Positions 1-9,034 of a stretch of 64,000 nucleotides of DNA are shown here, in pieces. This DNA comes from Bog-756 sp963830165. Lineage in GTDB: Bacteria; Actinomycetota; Acidimicrobiia; Acidimicrobiales; RAAP-2. The stretch covers positions 186,001-250,000 of the forward strand of contig CAWHKZ010000007.1 of the NCBI GenBank assembly GCA_963830165.1, given 5' to 3'. The notes under the pieces are model-generated. The model searched no databases. It was not told the DNA's origin and was given only the letters and a program-made list of their open reading frames with translations. Made by a program: the position numbers and the translations under genes. The number at the start of each line of letters is the position of its first letter. Position 1 is the first letter of the stretch.

Positions 1-71
1 TCGCCGTCTCGGCCGTGCTGCTCCTCGGCTTCACCGCCCTGGAGCTGGGCTCCCGGGCGGTCTTCCCGTGA
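1..71 (+). CDS. C-terminal end of an upstream membrane protein (partial)
   Basis: Reading from base 3 there is an uninterrupted frame ending in TGA at 69–71 that encodes a hydrophobic tail (AVSAVLLLGFTALELGSRAV...). The stop overlaps the GTG start of the next gene (GTGA at 68–71), which indicates the two are translationally coupled. Only about 22 codons lie in the window, so the family cannot be named; the composition fits the last membrane segment of a polytopic protein. Confidence 0.5.
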   Translation, partial: AVSAVLLLGFTALELGSRAVFP

Positions 72-1864
72 TCGTCGACACCCCGCTGGACCCGTCCGCC
101 GGGGACCAGGTGGACCCCACCGCCGACGCACAGGCGGTGATGGCGGCGGCAGCGGAGTCCGGCCACAGCCGCACCCTCGAGCTCGTCCAGCAGTGCGCGT
201 GGACGCTGGTGTGGTTGGCCGTGCTCGACGTCGCGCTCGACTACTGGGGCTCGTGGTCGTCGGGGGCGTGGGCCGCGGTAGTCGCCCCCGTCATGGTGCT
301 GGTCGCCCTGGTCGGCGCCGTCCTGGTCTGGACGGGTCGCCACCCGGTGTCGGCCGGCCTGCAGCGGTTCGGCCTGGCCGCCGGCGTGGTGGCGGTGGCC
401 GTCTCGCAGGGGACCGGCATCCACAGCCGGCACTTCTACTCGACCGACTCCGCCGCCTTCAACCAGGTCGCCACCCGGCTGTTCCTCGACGGGCACGACC
501 CGTACACGTCGTCGATGGCCGCCGCCACCAGGCTGCTCCACCCCGCCTACCTGTACTGGACCTACCAGGTGAACGGGGCCCACACCCTCGGCGTCTCGTA
601 CCCGGCCGGGTCCTTCCTGCTCCAGGCCCCGGTGATGGCCCTCGGCCTCACCCACATGGTCACCGACTGGGTGGACCTGGCCGCCTGGCTGGTCACCGCC
701 GTCCTCGTGTTCTTCATGGTGCCCGCCGTCCTGCGGTGGGTGGCGCCGCTGCTCCTGCTGGCCGGGGTGTTCGTCGGCCCGTTCGCCAGCGGCGGCACCG
801 ACGCCCTGTTCGTGCCGTTCCTCGTGGTGGCGGTGTGGCGCTGGGACCGATGGCCGCACCGGGCCACGGCGTGGCTGCCCGCCTGGGCCGGTCCGGTCTG
901 CCTCGGCGTGGCGTGCTCGATCAAGCAGACGCCGTGGTTCTGCGTGCCCTTCCTCCTGGTGGGGGTGGCCTGCGAGGCCCGCCGGGCCGACCGGCACGCC
1001 CGGTGGGGCGGCGTGGCCACGGCGCTCCACTACGGGGCGGTGGTGGCCGGCACCTTCCTCCTGGTGAACCTGCCCTTCCTGGTCTGGTCGCCCACGGCCT
1101 GGCTGCGGGGCTCGTTCCTGCCCGTGGTCGATCCCCTGGTGGCCGACGGCCAGGGGGTCGTGACCCTGGCCCTCCACGGGCTGACCGGCGGGGTGGTGAT
1201 GCCGTGGCTGTCGGTCGCCGCCGGCCTGGCCCTGGTCGCCCTCGTGGTGGCCTTCGCCCTGTGGGAGGCCCGCCTGAAGCGGGCCTGGCTGTTCCTCGTC
1301 CCCCTGGTGCTCTTCCTGCCCGACCGGAGCCTGGCCAACTACCTGACCGACTTCGTGCCCGCCGCACTGATCGCCGCCGTCACCGTGAGCACGGCACGGG
1401 CCCGCTCGCCCGGCTGGGCCGACCGCCGGCCGTGGCCCTCACGCCTGGTCGTCGCCGTGCCCGCACTGTGCGCCGCGGCCCTGGTGGGCCTGGCCCTGAC
1501 GTCGGCCCCGCTGGTGGTGACCGTCGACGCGGTGGGCGTGGGTGGGGTGGCCACCGTCGACGGCGGCCTGTTCTTCCGGCACGTCGACGTGAGCGTGCAC
1601 AACACGTCCGGGTCGAAGCTCGACCCGCTGTTCATGGTCTCTTCGGGCGGGGGCCACCCGGAGGGCTTCTGGGACGCCGACGTGCTGCGGGGTGAGTACC
1701 CGATGGCCCCGGGCGGCACCACCGAGTTCGAGCTCCGCCCGCCCCACTACACGTCCACCCCCGGACGGGGGCAGTGGTGGCTTGTGGCCGCGTACACCAC
1801 CTCGCCCGACGCCCTGTCTACGTCACCGTTACAGCAGTGGCGACTGGGTGTCCTGCAGCACTGA
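68..1864 (+). CDS. polytopic membrane protein, glycosyltransferase-like, function unknown
   Basis: A 598-residue protein with about ten hydrophobic segments from residue ~45 to ~470, followed by a ~120-residue non-membrane C-terminal domain rich in beta-type sequence. An acidic/aromatic loop after the second or third membrane segment (around HSRHFYSTDSAAFNQVATRLFLDGHDPY) resembles the first periplasmic loop of GT-C type lipid-linked sugar transferases, but no diagnostic motif lets me assign a family. It starts at GTG 68, overlapping the upstream stop, so it probably belongs to an operon entering from the left. Its last 47 bases overlap the end of the convergent mannosyltransferase gene at 1818. 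A role in cell-envelope glycan assembly is inferred from its neighbours. Confidence 0.6.
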   Translation: MIVDTPLDPSAGDQVDPTADAQAVMAAAAESGHSRTLELVQQCAWTLVWLAVLDVALDYWGSWSSGAWAAVVAPVMVLVALVGAVLVWTGRHPVSAGLQRFGLAAGVVAVAVSQGTGIHSRHFYSTDSAAFNQVATRLFLDGHDPYTSSMAAATRLLHPAYLYWTYQVNGAHTLGVSYPAGSFLLQAPVMALGLTHMVTDWVDLAAWLVTAVLVFFMVPAVLRWVAPLLLLAGVFVGPFASGGTDALFVPFLVVAVWRWDRWPHRATAWLPAWAGPVCLGVACSIKQTPWFCVPFLLVGVACEARRADRHARWGGVATALHYGAVVAGTFLLVNLPFLVWSPTAWLRGSFLPVVDPLVADGQGVVTLALHGLTGGVVMPWLSVAAGLALVALVVAFALWEARLKRAWLFLVPLVLFLPDRSLANYLTDFVPAALIAAVTVSTARARSPGWADRRPWPSRLVVAVPALCAAALVGLALTSAPLVVTVDAVGVGGVATVDGGLFFRHVDVSVHNTSGSKLDPLFMVSSGGGHPEGFWDADVLRGEYPMAPGGTTEFELRPPHYTSTPGRGQWWLVAAYTTSPDALSTSPLQQWRLGVLQH

Positions 1865-3080
1865 TCGACCCGTCGCGGCGCCACCGCCGGCCGGCCAGCA
1901 GCACGGCCACGCCGACCAGGAAGGCGACCGAGAGCAGGAAGAAGGAGTTGCCGGCCAGCAGGGTCCAGCCGTGCTCGTGCAGCTCGCTGGTGCCCGCCGT
2001 GGGCACGTGCTCGAGTGGGGCCCACCACAGCACCACGGCCGAGGCCAGCGCCCACGCCCAGCCCCCGGCCGGCCGGTCGGGGGCGAGGGCCAGCCAGAGC
2101 ACGATGGGCACGGCCCAGACCATGTGGTGGTCCCAGGTGATGGGTGACACGACCATGCCCGTGGTGGCGGCCACCAGGATCCCGAGGAAGGGCGAGGCGT
2201 CCCGCCACGCCCAGCGGGCCAGCGCGATGCCGGCCACCAGCACCACCAACCCGACGCCGTCGACCACCGTGGTCGGGACCACGCGATGGTCCAGCCGGTC
2301 GACGGCGCCCTGGAAGCTCTGGTTGAGGTAGAAGTACGGATTGCCGACCCGGGAGGAGTCGTTGACGTACCGGGTCCAGTAGTCCCACGAGGTCGACGGG
2401 TCGAGCACGCCGGCGAGCAGTGAGCAGCCGACGAAGGTGGCCAGGGCCGTCCAGGCGGCCCGCACCTGACGGGTCACGAACAGGTAGGGCACGAAGACGA
2501 GGGGGATCAGCTTGACGGCGGCTGCCACCCCGATCAGCACCCCCCGGGGCAGGGTGCGTCCCCGGAACGTGACCTCGGTGGTGAGGTCCACCAGGACGAG
2601 GAGGCAGAGCACCAGGTTGACCTGGCCGAAGTAGAAGGTCAGGCGCACCGGGTCGAACAGGTACGACGGTCCGAGCAGCACCGCGGCCCAGAGCAGCACG
2701 CGGGTGCGGTCCAGGTCGGGGCGCACGGCCCGCAGCGACACGGCGAGGATGCCGTAGAGGCTGGCCACGTTGACCGCCGCCCACACCAGCTGTCCCGCCT
2801 GCTGGGACAGCAGGGCCAGCGGCGCGAAGGCCAGGGCCGCCACCGGCGGGTAGGTGAAGGGCAGGTACGGCGAGTAGGGGAGCCCCACGTCGTAGAGCCG
2901 GCCGTCGACCAGGTGGTGGGCGCCGAGCACGTAGACGGCGAAGTCGAGCTGTGTCCGGTCCCAGGTGGTGTGCCACACCATGGTCAGGAGCCACACCGCC
3001 GAGGCCACGGCGGCCAGGCCCAGGACGGCGGTCCCCGCACCGGGCCGGCGGCGGTCGGTGCCGGTCCCTAGGGTGTCCAC
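1818..3080 (-). CDS. GT87-family (DUF2029) membrane mannosyltransferase
   Basis: A 420-residue multi-pass membrane protein resembling mycobacterial alpha-(1,2)-mannosyltransferases of the GT-C fold that use polyprenyl-phosphate mannose outside the membrane. Supporting sequence: an N-terminal membrane anchor; the first external loop with DFAVYVLGAHHLVDGRLYD and the following YPPV; a central VNLVLCLLVLVDL helix; and the conserved segment around KLIPLVFVPYL, typical of the DUF2029 family. The GTG start at 3080 overlaps the stop codon of the upstream mannosyltransferase (TAG 3070–3068), so the two are probably co-translated. Probable role: lipomannan- or glycolipid-type envelope glycan synthesis. 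The substrate cannot be read from sequence. Confidence 0.75.
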   Translation of the reverse strand: MDTLGTGTDRRRPGAGTAVLGLAAVASAVWLLTMVWHTTWDRTQLDFAVYVLGAHHLVDGRLYDVGLPYSPYLPFTYPPVAALAFAPLALLSQQAGQLVWAAVNVASLYGILAVSLRAVRPDLDRTRVLLWAAVLLGPSYLFDPVRLTFYFGQVNLVLCLLVLVDLTTEVTFRGRTLPRGVLIGVAAAVKLIPLVFVPYLFVTRQVRAAWTALATFVGCSLLAGVLDPSTSWDYWTRYVNDSSRVGNPYFYLNQSFQGAVDRLDHRVVPTTVVDGVGLVVLVAGIALARWAWRDASPFLGILVAATTGMVVSPITWDHHMVWAVPIVLWLALAPDRPAGGWAWALASAVVLWWAPLEHVPTAGTSELHEHGWTLLAGNSFFLLSVAFLVGVAVLLAGRRWRRDGSISAAGHPVATAVTVT

Positions 3081-4105
3081 AGCGGCCCGCCCATGGCCAT
3101 CATGCCGAGTGCGGCCATGCAGAGGGCGGACAGCCCGAGCACGACCTCGAACCACAGGGGCGGCAGCTTGGCCCCCACCACCCCGATCAGGGGGAAGCCC
3201 CGCAGCAGCAATCGGGGTGTCACCCCGATGACCGGGGACAGGGCCCCGAAGAACAGGACGGCGGCCACGTACCCGACCCAGGTGGCGGGCGGCCGGGCCC
3301 GGAAGAAGATCACCAGGAGGACCACCGCCACCAGGACCGACACCGCCTTGACGGCGTAGTCCGGGTCGGCGAAGAAGTGCGTGAACAGGTGGTCGAACGC
3401 ACCGGGGATCCCCCCGAAGTAGGTGCCGCCCTGCCAGCCGGCCCGCTGGGCCTTGAAGTACTCGAGCGGTGAGCCGGTGTGGGCCCACAGGTAGCCGAAG
3501 AACGAGAGGATCCCGAGGGGGGCGAGCGCCGGGGCCCACAGCGAGCGCCACTCGCGCCGGTCCCGGACGGCGAAGTACGCGGCCACCGCGCAGGGCACGA
3601 TGGCGGCCGTGGCCACCGGGTCGGCCGTGGTGGCGAGTGCCGCGCAGATTCCCGACAGCACCCAGCGCCGCCGGCGCAGGGCCATCAGCAGGCAGGCGAC
3701 CAGCAGGATCGTGGCCCCCTCGGAGTACACGAGGCTGAGCACGAGGGCCCCGGGGGAGAAGAACACGAGGGCCGTGCCCCGGTCGGCGCCGGTCGGGCCG
3801 AAGACGTCGCGCAGCAACCACCACACGGCCACGGCCGCGGCCAGGCCGAGCACGAAGGTGGTGATCAGGCCCGACACGGAGAACCCGAAGCGGGTGATCT
3901 CGTGGGTGATCCGGACGAGCACGGGCAGCAGCGGGAAGAACCCGAGGTTGGACTGGGCCGGGTTGCCGGAGCCCGGTGGGATCTGGTGCACGTAGCCGCC
4001 CTGGGCGATCGACAGGTACCAGCGGCTGTCCCACACGGTGAGGCTGGACACCAGCGACTGGTGCCTGTCCGAGGAGGTGGCGCTGGCCACGAGCAGCATG
4101 CCCAC
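3068..4105 (-). CDS. PIG-V-like mannosyltransferase, N terminus frameshifted
   Basis: Membrane protein of about 345 residues from the in-frame ATG at 4105, with a WDSRWYLSIAQGGY motif (residues ~24–37) and GFFPLLPVLVRI, both hallmarks of the GPI mannosyltransferase II (PIG-V)-like GT-C family. The true start is probably ATG 4265. That ATG overlaps the trpS stop (ATGA) and opens a sensible N terminus (MNGAPPVVAEG...RARRFVRLSLRA) which continues in the frame of this gene as PALIYLASRVGM after one base is removed or added near 4128–4136. The gene is therefore broken by a single indel, either an assembly error or a recent mutation. It forms a coupled run with trpS upstream and the GT87 gene downstream. 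Confidence 0.7.
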   Translation of the reverse strand: MGMLLVASATSSDRHQSLVSSLTVWDSRWYLSIAQGGYVHQIPPGSGNPAQSNLGFFPLLPVLVRITHEITRFGFSVSGLITTFVLGLAAAVAVWWLLRDVFGPTGADRGTALVFFSPGALVLSLVYSEGATILLVACLLMALRRRRWVLSGICAALATTADPVATAAIVPCAVAAYFAVRDRREWRSLWAPALAPLGILSFFGYLWAHTGSPLEYFKAQRAGWQGGTYFGGIPGAFDHLFTHFFADPDYAVKAVSVLVAVVLLVIFFRARPPATWVGYVAAVLFFGALSPVIGVTPRLLLRGFPLIGVVGAKLPPLWFEVVLGLSALCMAALGMMAMGGPLWTP

Positions 4106-4261
4106 CCGCGACGCCAGGTAGATCAGCGCCGGCGCGCAGCGACAGCCGGACGAACCGGCGCGCCCGCGACTCGTCGACCGGCTCGGGGACGGCGACCGGC
4201 GTCGGTTCGGCTTCCCCCGGGGCGGGGGTGGTTCCTTCCGCCACGACGGGCGGCGCGCCGT

Positions 4262-5245
4262 TCATGCGGGACCGAGGAGCCCGACCGCCTCCGCCGCCCG
4301 GTCATACGTGGCGGCCGCCACCTCGGTGGCCTTGGCCGCGCCCCGCGCCAGCAACGCCGGCACGGCGCCCGGGTCGGCGGCGAGCTCCGCCCGGCGCTCC
4401 CGGACCGGGCGGAGCAGTTCGACCAGCGCCTCGGCCGTGTCGGCCTTCAGGTCGCCGTAGCGCTCGTAGCCCTCGGCCACCTCCTTCGGGCTCCGGTCCG
4501 TGGCCGCCCCCAGCAGTTCGAGCAGGTTGGAGACGCCGGGCTTGCCCTCGGGGTCGTAGCGGACCTCGCCGTCGGTGTCGGTCACCGCCTTCTTCACCTT
4601 CCGGGTGATCTCGGCCGGCTCGTCGAACATCAGCAGCGTCCCGAGCGGCGAGTTGACCGACTTCGACATCTTGCGATCGGGGTGCTGCAGGTCCATCACC
4701 CGGGCCCCGGCCGACGGGATGGCGGCCTCGGGCACCACCAGCGTGTCGCCGAAGCGGTGGTTGAACCGGATGGCCAGGTCCCGGGCCAGCTCCAGGTGCT
4801 GGCGCTGGTCGTCGCCCACCGGGACCCGCTCGGCGTCGTACAGGACGATGTCGGCGGCCATCAGCACGGGATAGGTGAAGATCCCGACGCCCACCGACTC
4901 CTGGCCCGCGCTCTTCTCCTTGAACTGGGTCATGCGCTGCAGTTCGCCCATGGTGGCCGAGCACTCGAGCAGCCAGGTCATCTGGGTGTGCTGGACGACG
5001 TGGCTCTGGACGAACAGGGTGCACTGCTCGGGATCGAGCCCGGCGGCCAGCAGGTCGAGGGCCGTGTCGTGGGTGCGGGCCCGCAGCTCGGCCGGCTCGA
5101 TGTCCAGGGTCAGGGCGTGCAGGTCCACCACGCAGTAGAGGGCATCGTGTGTGCCCTGGTCGGCGACCCAATTGCGGATCGCCCCCAGGTAATTCCCGAG
5201 GTGGAGGTCGCCGCTGGGCTGGATTCCGGAAAGCACACGTGCCAT
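4262..5245 (-). CDS. trpS: tryptophan--tRNA ligase
   Basis: Cytosolic class I aminoacyl-tRNA synthetase that charges tRNA-Trp. The 327-residue protein has the usual bacterial length. The HIGH-type signature is PSGDLHLGN at residues 10–18 and KMSKS is at 192–196. MTQFKEKSAGQE and PVGDDQRQHLELARDLA are characteristic TrpRS blocks. The ATG at 5245 gives the canonical MARVLSGIQPSG opening. The stop overlaps ATG 4265 of the next gene. The neighbouring scpA gene is divergent, with a 105-bp shared promoter region. Confidence 0.95.
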   Translation of the reverse strand: MARVLSGIQPSGDLHLGNYLGAIRNWVADQGTHDALYCVVDLHALTLDIEPAELRARTHDTALDLLAAGLDPEQCTLFVQSHVVQHTQMTWLLECSATMGELQRMTQFKEKSAGQESVGVGIFTYPVLMAADIVLYDAERVPVGDDQRQHLELARDLAIRFNHRFGDTLVVPEAAIPSAGARVMDLQHPDRKMSKSVNSPLGTLLMFDEPAEITRKVKKAVTDTDGEVRYDPEGKPGVSNLLELLGAATDRSPKEVAEGYERYGDLKADTAEALVELLRPVRERRAELAADPGAVPALLARGAAKATEVAAATYDRAAEAVGLLGPA

Positions 5246-5350
5246 GGGGGAACCATCGTACGCCCTGGCCAGGGGGGTCCGGTGGTCCCCCCGGGGGCGG
5301 ACAACACCGGTGCACGGTACCGCCCGCCGCGCCCGGTAACGTCGGGACCC

Positions 5351-6133
5351 GTGAGCGCCACCGTATCGACACCCGTGTACCAGGGTCCCGTGGACGTCCT
5401 CCTGCAGCTGGTCAACAGCCACCAGGTGGACATCTTCGACGTGCCGCTGGCCGAGGTCGTCGACGCCTTCGTGGCCGAGGTGGCCTCGTGGGAGGTCGTC
5501 GACCTGCAGGTGCTGTCCGAATTCCTGGTGGTGGCCGCCGTCCTCATCGAACTCAAGTCCCGACGCCTGCTGCCGGGCAGCGCCGACGTCGAGCCCGACG
5601 AGGAGCTCGTGGGCTGGGAGGAGCGCGACCTGCTGTTGGCCCGGCTCCTCGAGTGCCAGGCCTACGCCGCGGCCGCCGACGGGTTCGCCCTGCTGATCGA
5701 GCAGGCCGCCCGCTCGCTGCCCCGCACCGCCGGCCTCGACCCCGACCTCGTCGTCCAGGCTCCCGACCTGCTGGAGGGCGTCACCCCCGACCTGGTGGCG
5801 GCGGCGTTCATGCGGGCCACCGCCGAGCGCCCGGCGCCGGTCGTCGACCTGTACCACGTCACCGTGGACGCGGTCACGGTGGCCGACGCCGTGGCCGAGC
5901 TGGCCCAGCGCCTGCCCCGGGCAGGACGGGCCTCGTTCCGGCAGCTGACCGGCCACCTCACCTCGCGGATCGAGATCATCGTGCGCTTCCTGGCCCTGCT
6001 CGAGCTGTGCAAGCAGGGCCGTGTCTCCCTCGACCAGGGCTACACCTTCGGGGACCTGGCCGTCGAGTGGGTGGCCGGTGCCCCCGAGTACGTGTCCGCC
6101 GGCGTCGGCCCCACCGACGAGTACGAGGGCTGA
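5351..6133 (+). CDS. scpA: segregation and condensation protein A
   Basis: Kleisin subunit of the bacterial SMC–ScpAB condensin, which compacts and segregates chromosomes. The 260-residue protein shows the typical N-terminal domain (YQGPVDVLLQLVNSHQVDIFDVPLAEV) that binds the SMC neck, a helical middle region with the KSRRLLP motif, and a winged-helix C terminus (RIEIIVRFLALLELCKQGRVSLDQ). A GTG start at 5351 gives the family-typical N terminus. scpB follows after 3 bp, the usual scpAB operon. Confidence 0.93.
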   Translation: MSATVSTPVYQGPVDVLLQLVNSHQVDIFDVPLAEVVDAFVAEVASWEVVDLQVLSEFLVVAAVLIELKSRRLLPGSADVEPDEELVGWEERDLLLARLLECQAYAAAADGFALLIEQAARSLPRTAGLDPDLVVQAPDLLEGVTPDLVAAAFMRATAERPAPVVDLYHVTVDAVTVADAVAELAQRLPRAGRASFRQLTGHLTSRIEIIVRFLALLELCKQGRVSLDQGYTFGDLAVEWVAGAPEYVSAGVGPTDEYEG

Positions 6134-6136
6134 CCG

Positions 6137-6709
6137 GTGCCCCTGTCGCCCGAGGCGCGGGCCGTCGAGGCCGTCCTGATCGTGGCCGTCGAGCCCGTCC
6201 CACCCGGCCTGCTGGCCGAGCTGCTCGAGGTGCCCGTCGAGCGCATCGACCCGATCTGCGACGAGCTGATCGAGTCCTGCCGGGAGGGGGAGCGGGGCTT
6301 CGAGGTCGTGCGCATCGCCGGGGGACTGCGCATCCAGACCCGTCCCGAACTCGCCCCCTACGTCGAGCGCTTCGCCAACGTGGGGGTGTCCTCGCGACTG
6401 TCGGCCGCCGCCCTCGAGACGCTGGCCATCGTGGCCTACAAGCAGCCAGTCAGCCGGGCCCAGGTGGCCGCCCTGCGGGGCGTCAACGTGGACGGGGTCG
6501 TCCGCCTGCTCGAGCACCGGGGGTACATCACGCCGGTCGGGCGGGCCACCGGACCGGGCCAGGCCGTCCTCTACGCCACTACCGACGCCTTCCTGGAGCG
6601 CCTGGGCCTCGACCGGCTGGACCAACTGCCCCCGGTGGAGGACCTGCTGCCCGGACCCGAGGCCCTGGCCGAGCTCGAGGAGCAGATGCGCCCGGTCACC
6701 GATGCCTGA
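6137..6709 (+). CDS. scpB: segregation and condensation protein B
   Basis: Partner of ScpA in the SMC complex; a small protein with two winged-helix domains. The 190 residues include LSAAALETLAIVAYKQPVSRAQV and RGVNVDGVVRLLEHRGYI, the best conserved ScpB blocks. It starts at GTG 6137, 3 bp after scpA, and its 3' end overlaps the start of the pseudouridine synthase gene by 8 bp (6702–6709). Confidence 0.93.
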   Translation: MPLSPEARAVEAVLIVAVEPVPPGLLAELLEVPVERIDPICDELIESCREGERGFEVVRIAGGLRIQTRPELAPYVERFANVGVSSRLSAAALETLAIVAYKQPVSRAQVAALRGVNVDGVVRLLEHRGYITPVGRATGPGQAVLYATTDAFLERLGLDRLDQLPPVEDLLPGPEALAELEEQMRPVTDA

Positions 6710-7551
6710 GGGCGGCCCGGACGACGACGGCATCGAGGTGGACCAGGTGGGCGGCGGGGCGGGGAGCGCCCTCCACACCGGCGAGCGGCTGCAGAAGGTG
6801 CTGGCCCGCACCGGGGTCGGTTCGCGCCGGGTCTGCGAGGACCTCATCGTCGGACGGACGGGTCACCGTCAACGGCGAGGTGCCCGTGCTCGGACGGCGG
6901 GTCGACCCCGAGGTCGACGTCATCGAGCTCGACGGCGTGCCCCTGCCGGTCCGACCCGGACTCGTCCACTACCTGGTGAACAAGCCCGCCGGCGTGGTCT
7001 CCACGGCCGAGGACACCCACGGCCGGCCGACGGTGGTGGAGCTGGTCCCGGCCGAGCCCCGGGCCTTCCCGGTCGGACGGCTCGACATGGACTCCGAGGG
7101 CCTGATCATCGTGACCAACGACGGTGAGCTGACCCACCGCCTCACCCACCCCTCCTACGGCGTGCCCAAGGAGTACCTGGTCCAGGTCGAAGGCGAACCG
7201 TCGCCGGGGTCCGTGCGGGCCCTGCGCGAAGGGGTCGAGCTGGAGGACGGGACGACGGCGCCGGCCCGGGTGGCCGTGGTGGCCCCGAACCTCCTACGCA
7301 TGGTCATCCACGAGGGGCGCAACCGCCAGATCCGCCGGATGGGCGACGCCGTGGGCCATCCCGTGGTGCGCCTGGTGCGGACCCGGATCGGTCCGCTGGC
7401 CGACCCGTCGCTGACCCCCGGCTCCTACCGGCCGCTCACCTTCGACGAGGTCCGGGGGCTGGCCGCCGCGGCCGTGCCCGCCGACGACATCGCCGACGCC
7501 GATCGACGCCTCGGCGGGCCCGGGGCTGACCCCGTCCCGCCCCCTGGCTAA
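6702..7551 (+). pseudogene. RluB/RsuA-type pseudouridine synthase, interrupted by a 4-bp tandem duplication
   Basis: Enzyme of the RsuA/RluB/E/F family that isomerises a uridine in rRNA. The N-terminal S4 domain (GERLQKVLARTGVGSRRVCEDLIV) is in one frame; the rest of S4 (RVTVNGEVPVLGRRVDPEVD) and the catalytic domain are in the next. The active-site block is GRLDMDSEGLIIVTNDGEL, whose Asp is catalytic, and the C-terminal HEGRNRQIRRM is also present. The break falls on the tandem repeat CGGA-CGGA-CGGG at 6851–6862; removing one 4-base unit restores IVGRVTVNGE. It is either a slippage mutation or an assembly error. It lies downstream of scpB, as is common in Gram-positives. Confidence 0.8.
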
Positions 7552-7563
7552 CATGCCAGCCTG

Positions 7564-7933
7564 ATGCCAGCCACCTTCCGCGCCGTCCGCGGCGCCACCA
7601 CCGTCGACGAGGACACGCCCGAGGCCGTCACCACCCGGGTGGTGGCCCTGCTGACCCGCATCATGGAGCGGAACGACCTGGTGGAGGACGACATCGTGTC
7701 GATCCTCTTCACCGCCACCGAGGACATCGTGTCGATCTTCCCGGCGACCGCGGCGCGGACCATGGGGCTCGGCGCCGTACCACTGATCTGCGCCCGGGAG
7801 CTCAGCCATCGTGGGCTCGGCCCCGCGCTGCATCCGGGTCATGCTCCACGTCACCACCGAACGCGCCAGGGACGACATCCACCACGTCTACCTCGAGGGC
7901 GCCCAGGGGCTCCGTGACGACCTCCCCGACTGA
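7564..7933 (+). CDS. aroH: AroH-class chorismate mutase, frameshifted
   Basis: Monofunctional AroH-fold chorismate mutase converting chorismate to prephenate, feeding tyrosine and phenylalanine synthesis. Visible blocks: FRAVRGATTVDEDTPEAV (N terminus), LFTATEDIVSIFPATAAR, GLGAVPLICAREL, then in the neighbouring frame PRCIRVMLHVTTERARDDIHHVYLEGA. One base is in excess near 7801–7806 (CTCAGCC for expected CTCGCC or similar), so the 3' third is out of frame. Including it, the protein would be ~122 residues, the normal length. The tail overlaps the tyrA start at 7914, so these are co-transcribed aromatic genes. Confidence 0.8.
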
Positions 7934-9034
7934 GGGGGCGGCACCCCGCGCCAGCGCCCCCGGCCGGGCCATGGTCATCGGCACCGGCCTCATCGGCGGA
8001 TCGGTCGGCATGGCGCTGCGGGCCCAGGGCTGGCACGTGACCGGCACCGACGCCACACCGGGCACCGCGGCGCGGGCCGTCGAGCTCGGCGCCCTCGACG
8101 TCGAGGGGGAGGACCGCAGCGCCGACCTGGTCGTCGTGGCCACCCCCGTCCACGTCGCGGCCGACGTCATCGCCGGCATCCTGTCGTCGCCCGACTGGAA
8201 CGGCGACGCCGTGGTCACCGACGTGGGCGGCGTGAAGGGACCGCTGGTGGCGGCCGTCGACCGGCCCCGCTTCGTCGGCGGCCATCCGATGGCCGGCAGC
8301 GAGCAGGTCGGGATCGAGGGCGCCTCGGGCGAGCTGTTCGTCGGGGCCACGTGGGTGCTCACCCCGACACCCACCACCGATCCCGCCGCCTACGCCCGGG
8401 TGCGCGCCGTGCTGGCCGAGTTCGGCGCCAACGTCATCGCCCTCGACCCGGTCGAGCACGACACCCTGGTGGCGGTGGTGTCCCACGTCCCCCACCTGAC
8501 CGCGGCCACCCTGATGGCGCTCGCCTCCGACCTTGGCGAGCAGCACGGGGCCCTGCTGCAGCTGGCCGCCGGCGGGTTCCGCGACATGACCCGCATCGCC
8601 GCCGGACAGCCGACCATCTGGCCGGGCATCTGCGACGACAACGCCGCCGCCATCGTGGCCACCCTCGACCTGCTCATCGACTCCCTCGGGGCCATGCGCC
8701 GACGCGTGGCCGAGCGGGACCACCCCTCCCTCATCGACGTGCTCCAGCGCGCCGCCACCGCCCGGCGGGCCATGAGCGCCCGCGCCCCCGGCCCGAGGAG
8801 CAGGTGGAGGTGCGCATCCCGGTGCAGGACCGGCCCGGCGTCCTCGCCGAGGTCCTGGTGCTGGCTACCGAGCTCGGGATCAACGTCTTCGACCTCGAGA
8901 TCGCCCACTCGGTGGAGGGCGACCGCGGCGTCCTGGTCCTGGTCATCGACGCCGCCAGTGCCCCGGCCTTCGCCGCGGCCCTCGCCGCCCGGGGCCACCG
9001 CTCCAGCATCACGCCGATGGGGCCGCCGCCGTGA
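7914..9034 (+). CDS. tyrA: prephenate dehydrogenase with ACT domain, frameshifted
   Basis: NAD(P)-dependent oxidative decarboxylation of prephenate to 4-hydroxyphenylpyruvate. Residues ~20–35 form the Rossmann loop (GTGLIGGSVGMAL). DVGGVKG and GGHPMAGSEQ are prephenate dehydrogenase signatures, as is SHVPHLTAATL. A single-base slip in the C/G run near 8785–8792 splits off the C-terminal ACT domain (VEVRIPVQDRPGVLAEVLVL...), which is intact in the adjacent frame and ends at 9034. Joined, the protein is ~373 residues, normal for actinobacterial TyrA with an allosteric ACT domain. The end overlaps the aroA start (GTGA, 9031–9034). Confidence 0.85.

Noticed and set aside
3479..5350. Long plus-strand open frame running into scpA
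   Set aside because: It is antisense to the mannosyltransferase and trpS genes; composition is Gly/Arg/Gln-rich with no family resemblance, a typical high-GC shadow. scpA really starts at GTG 5351.
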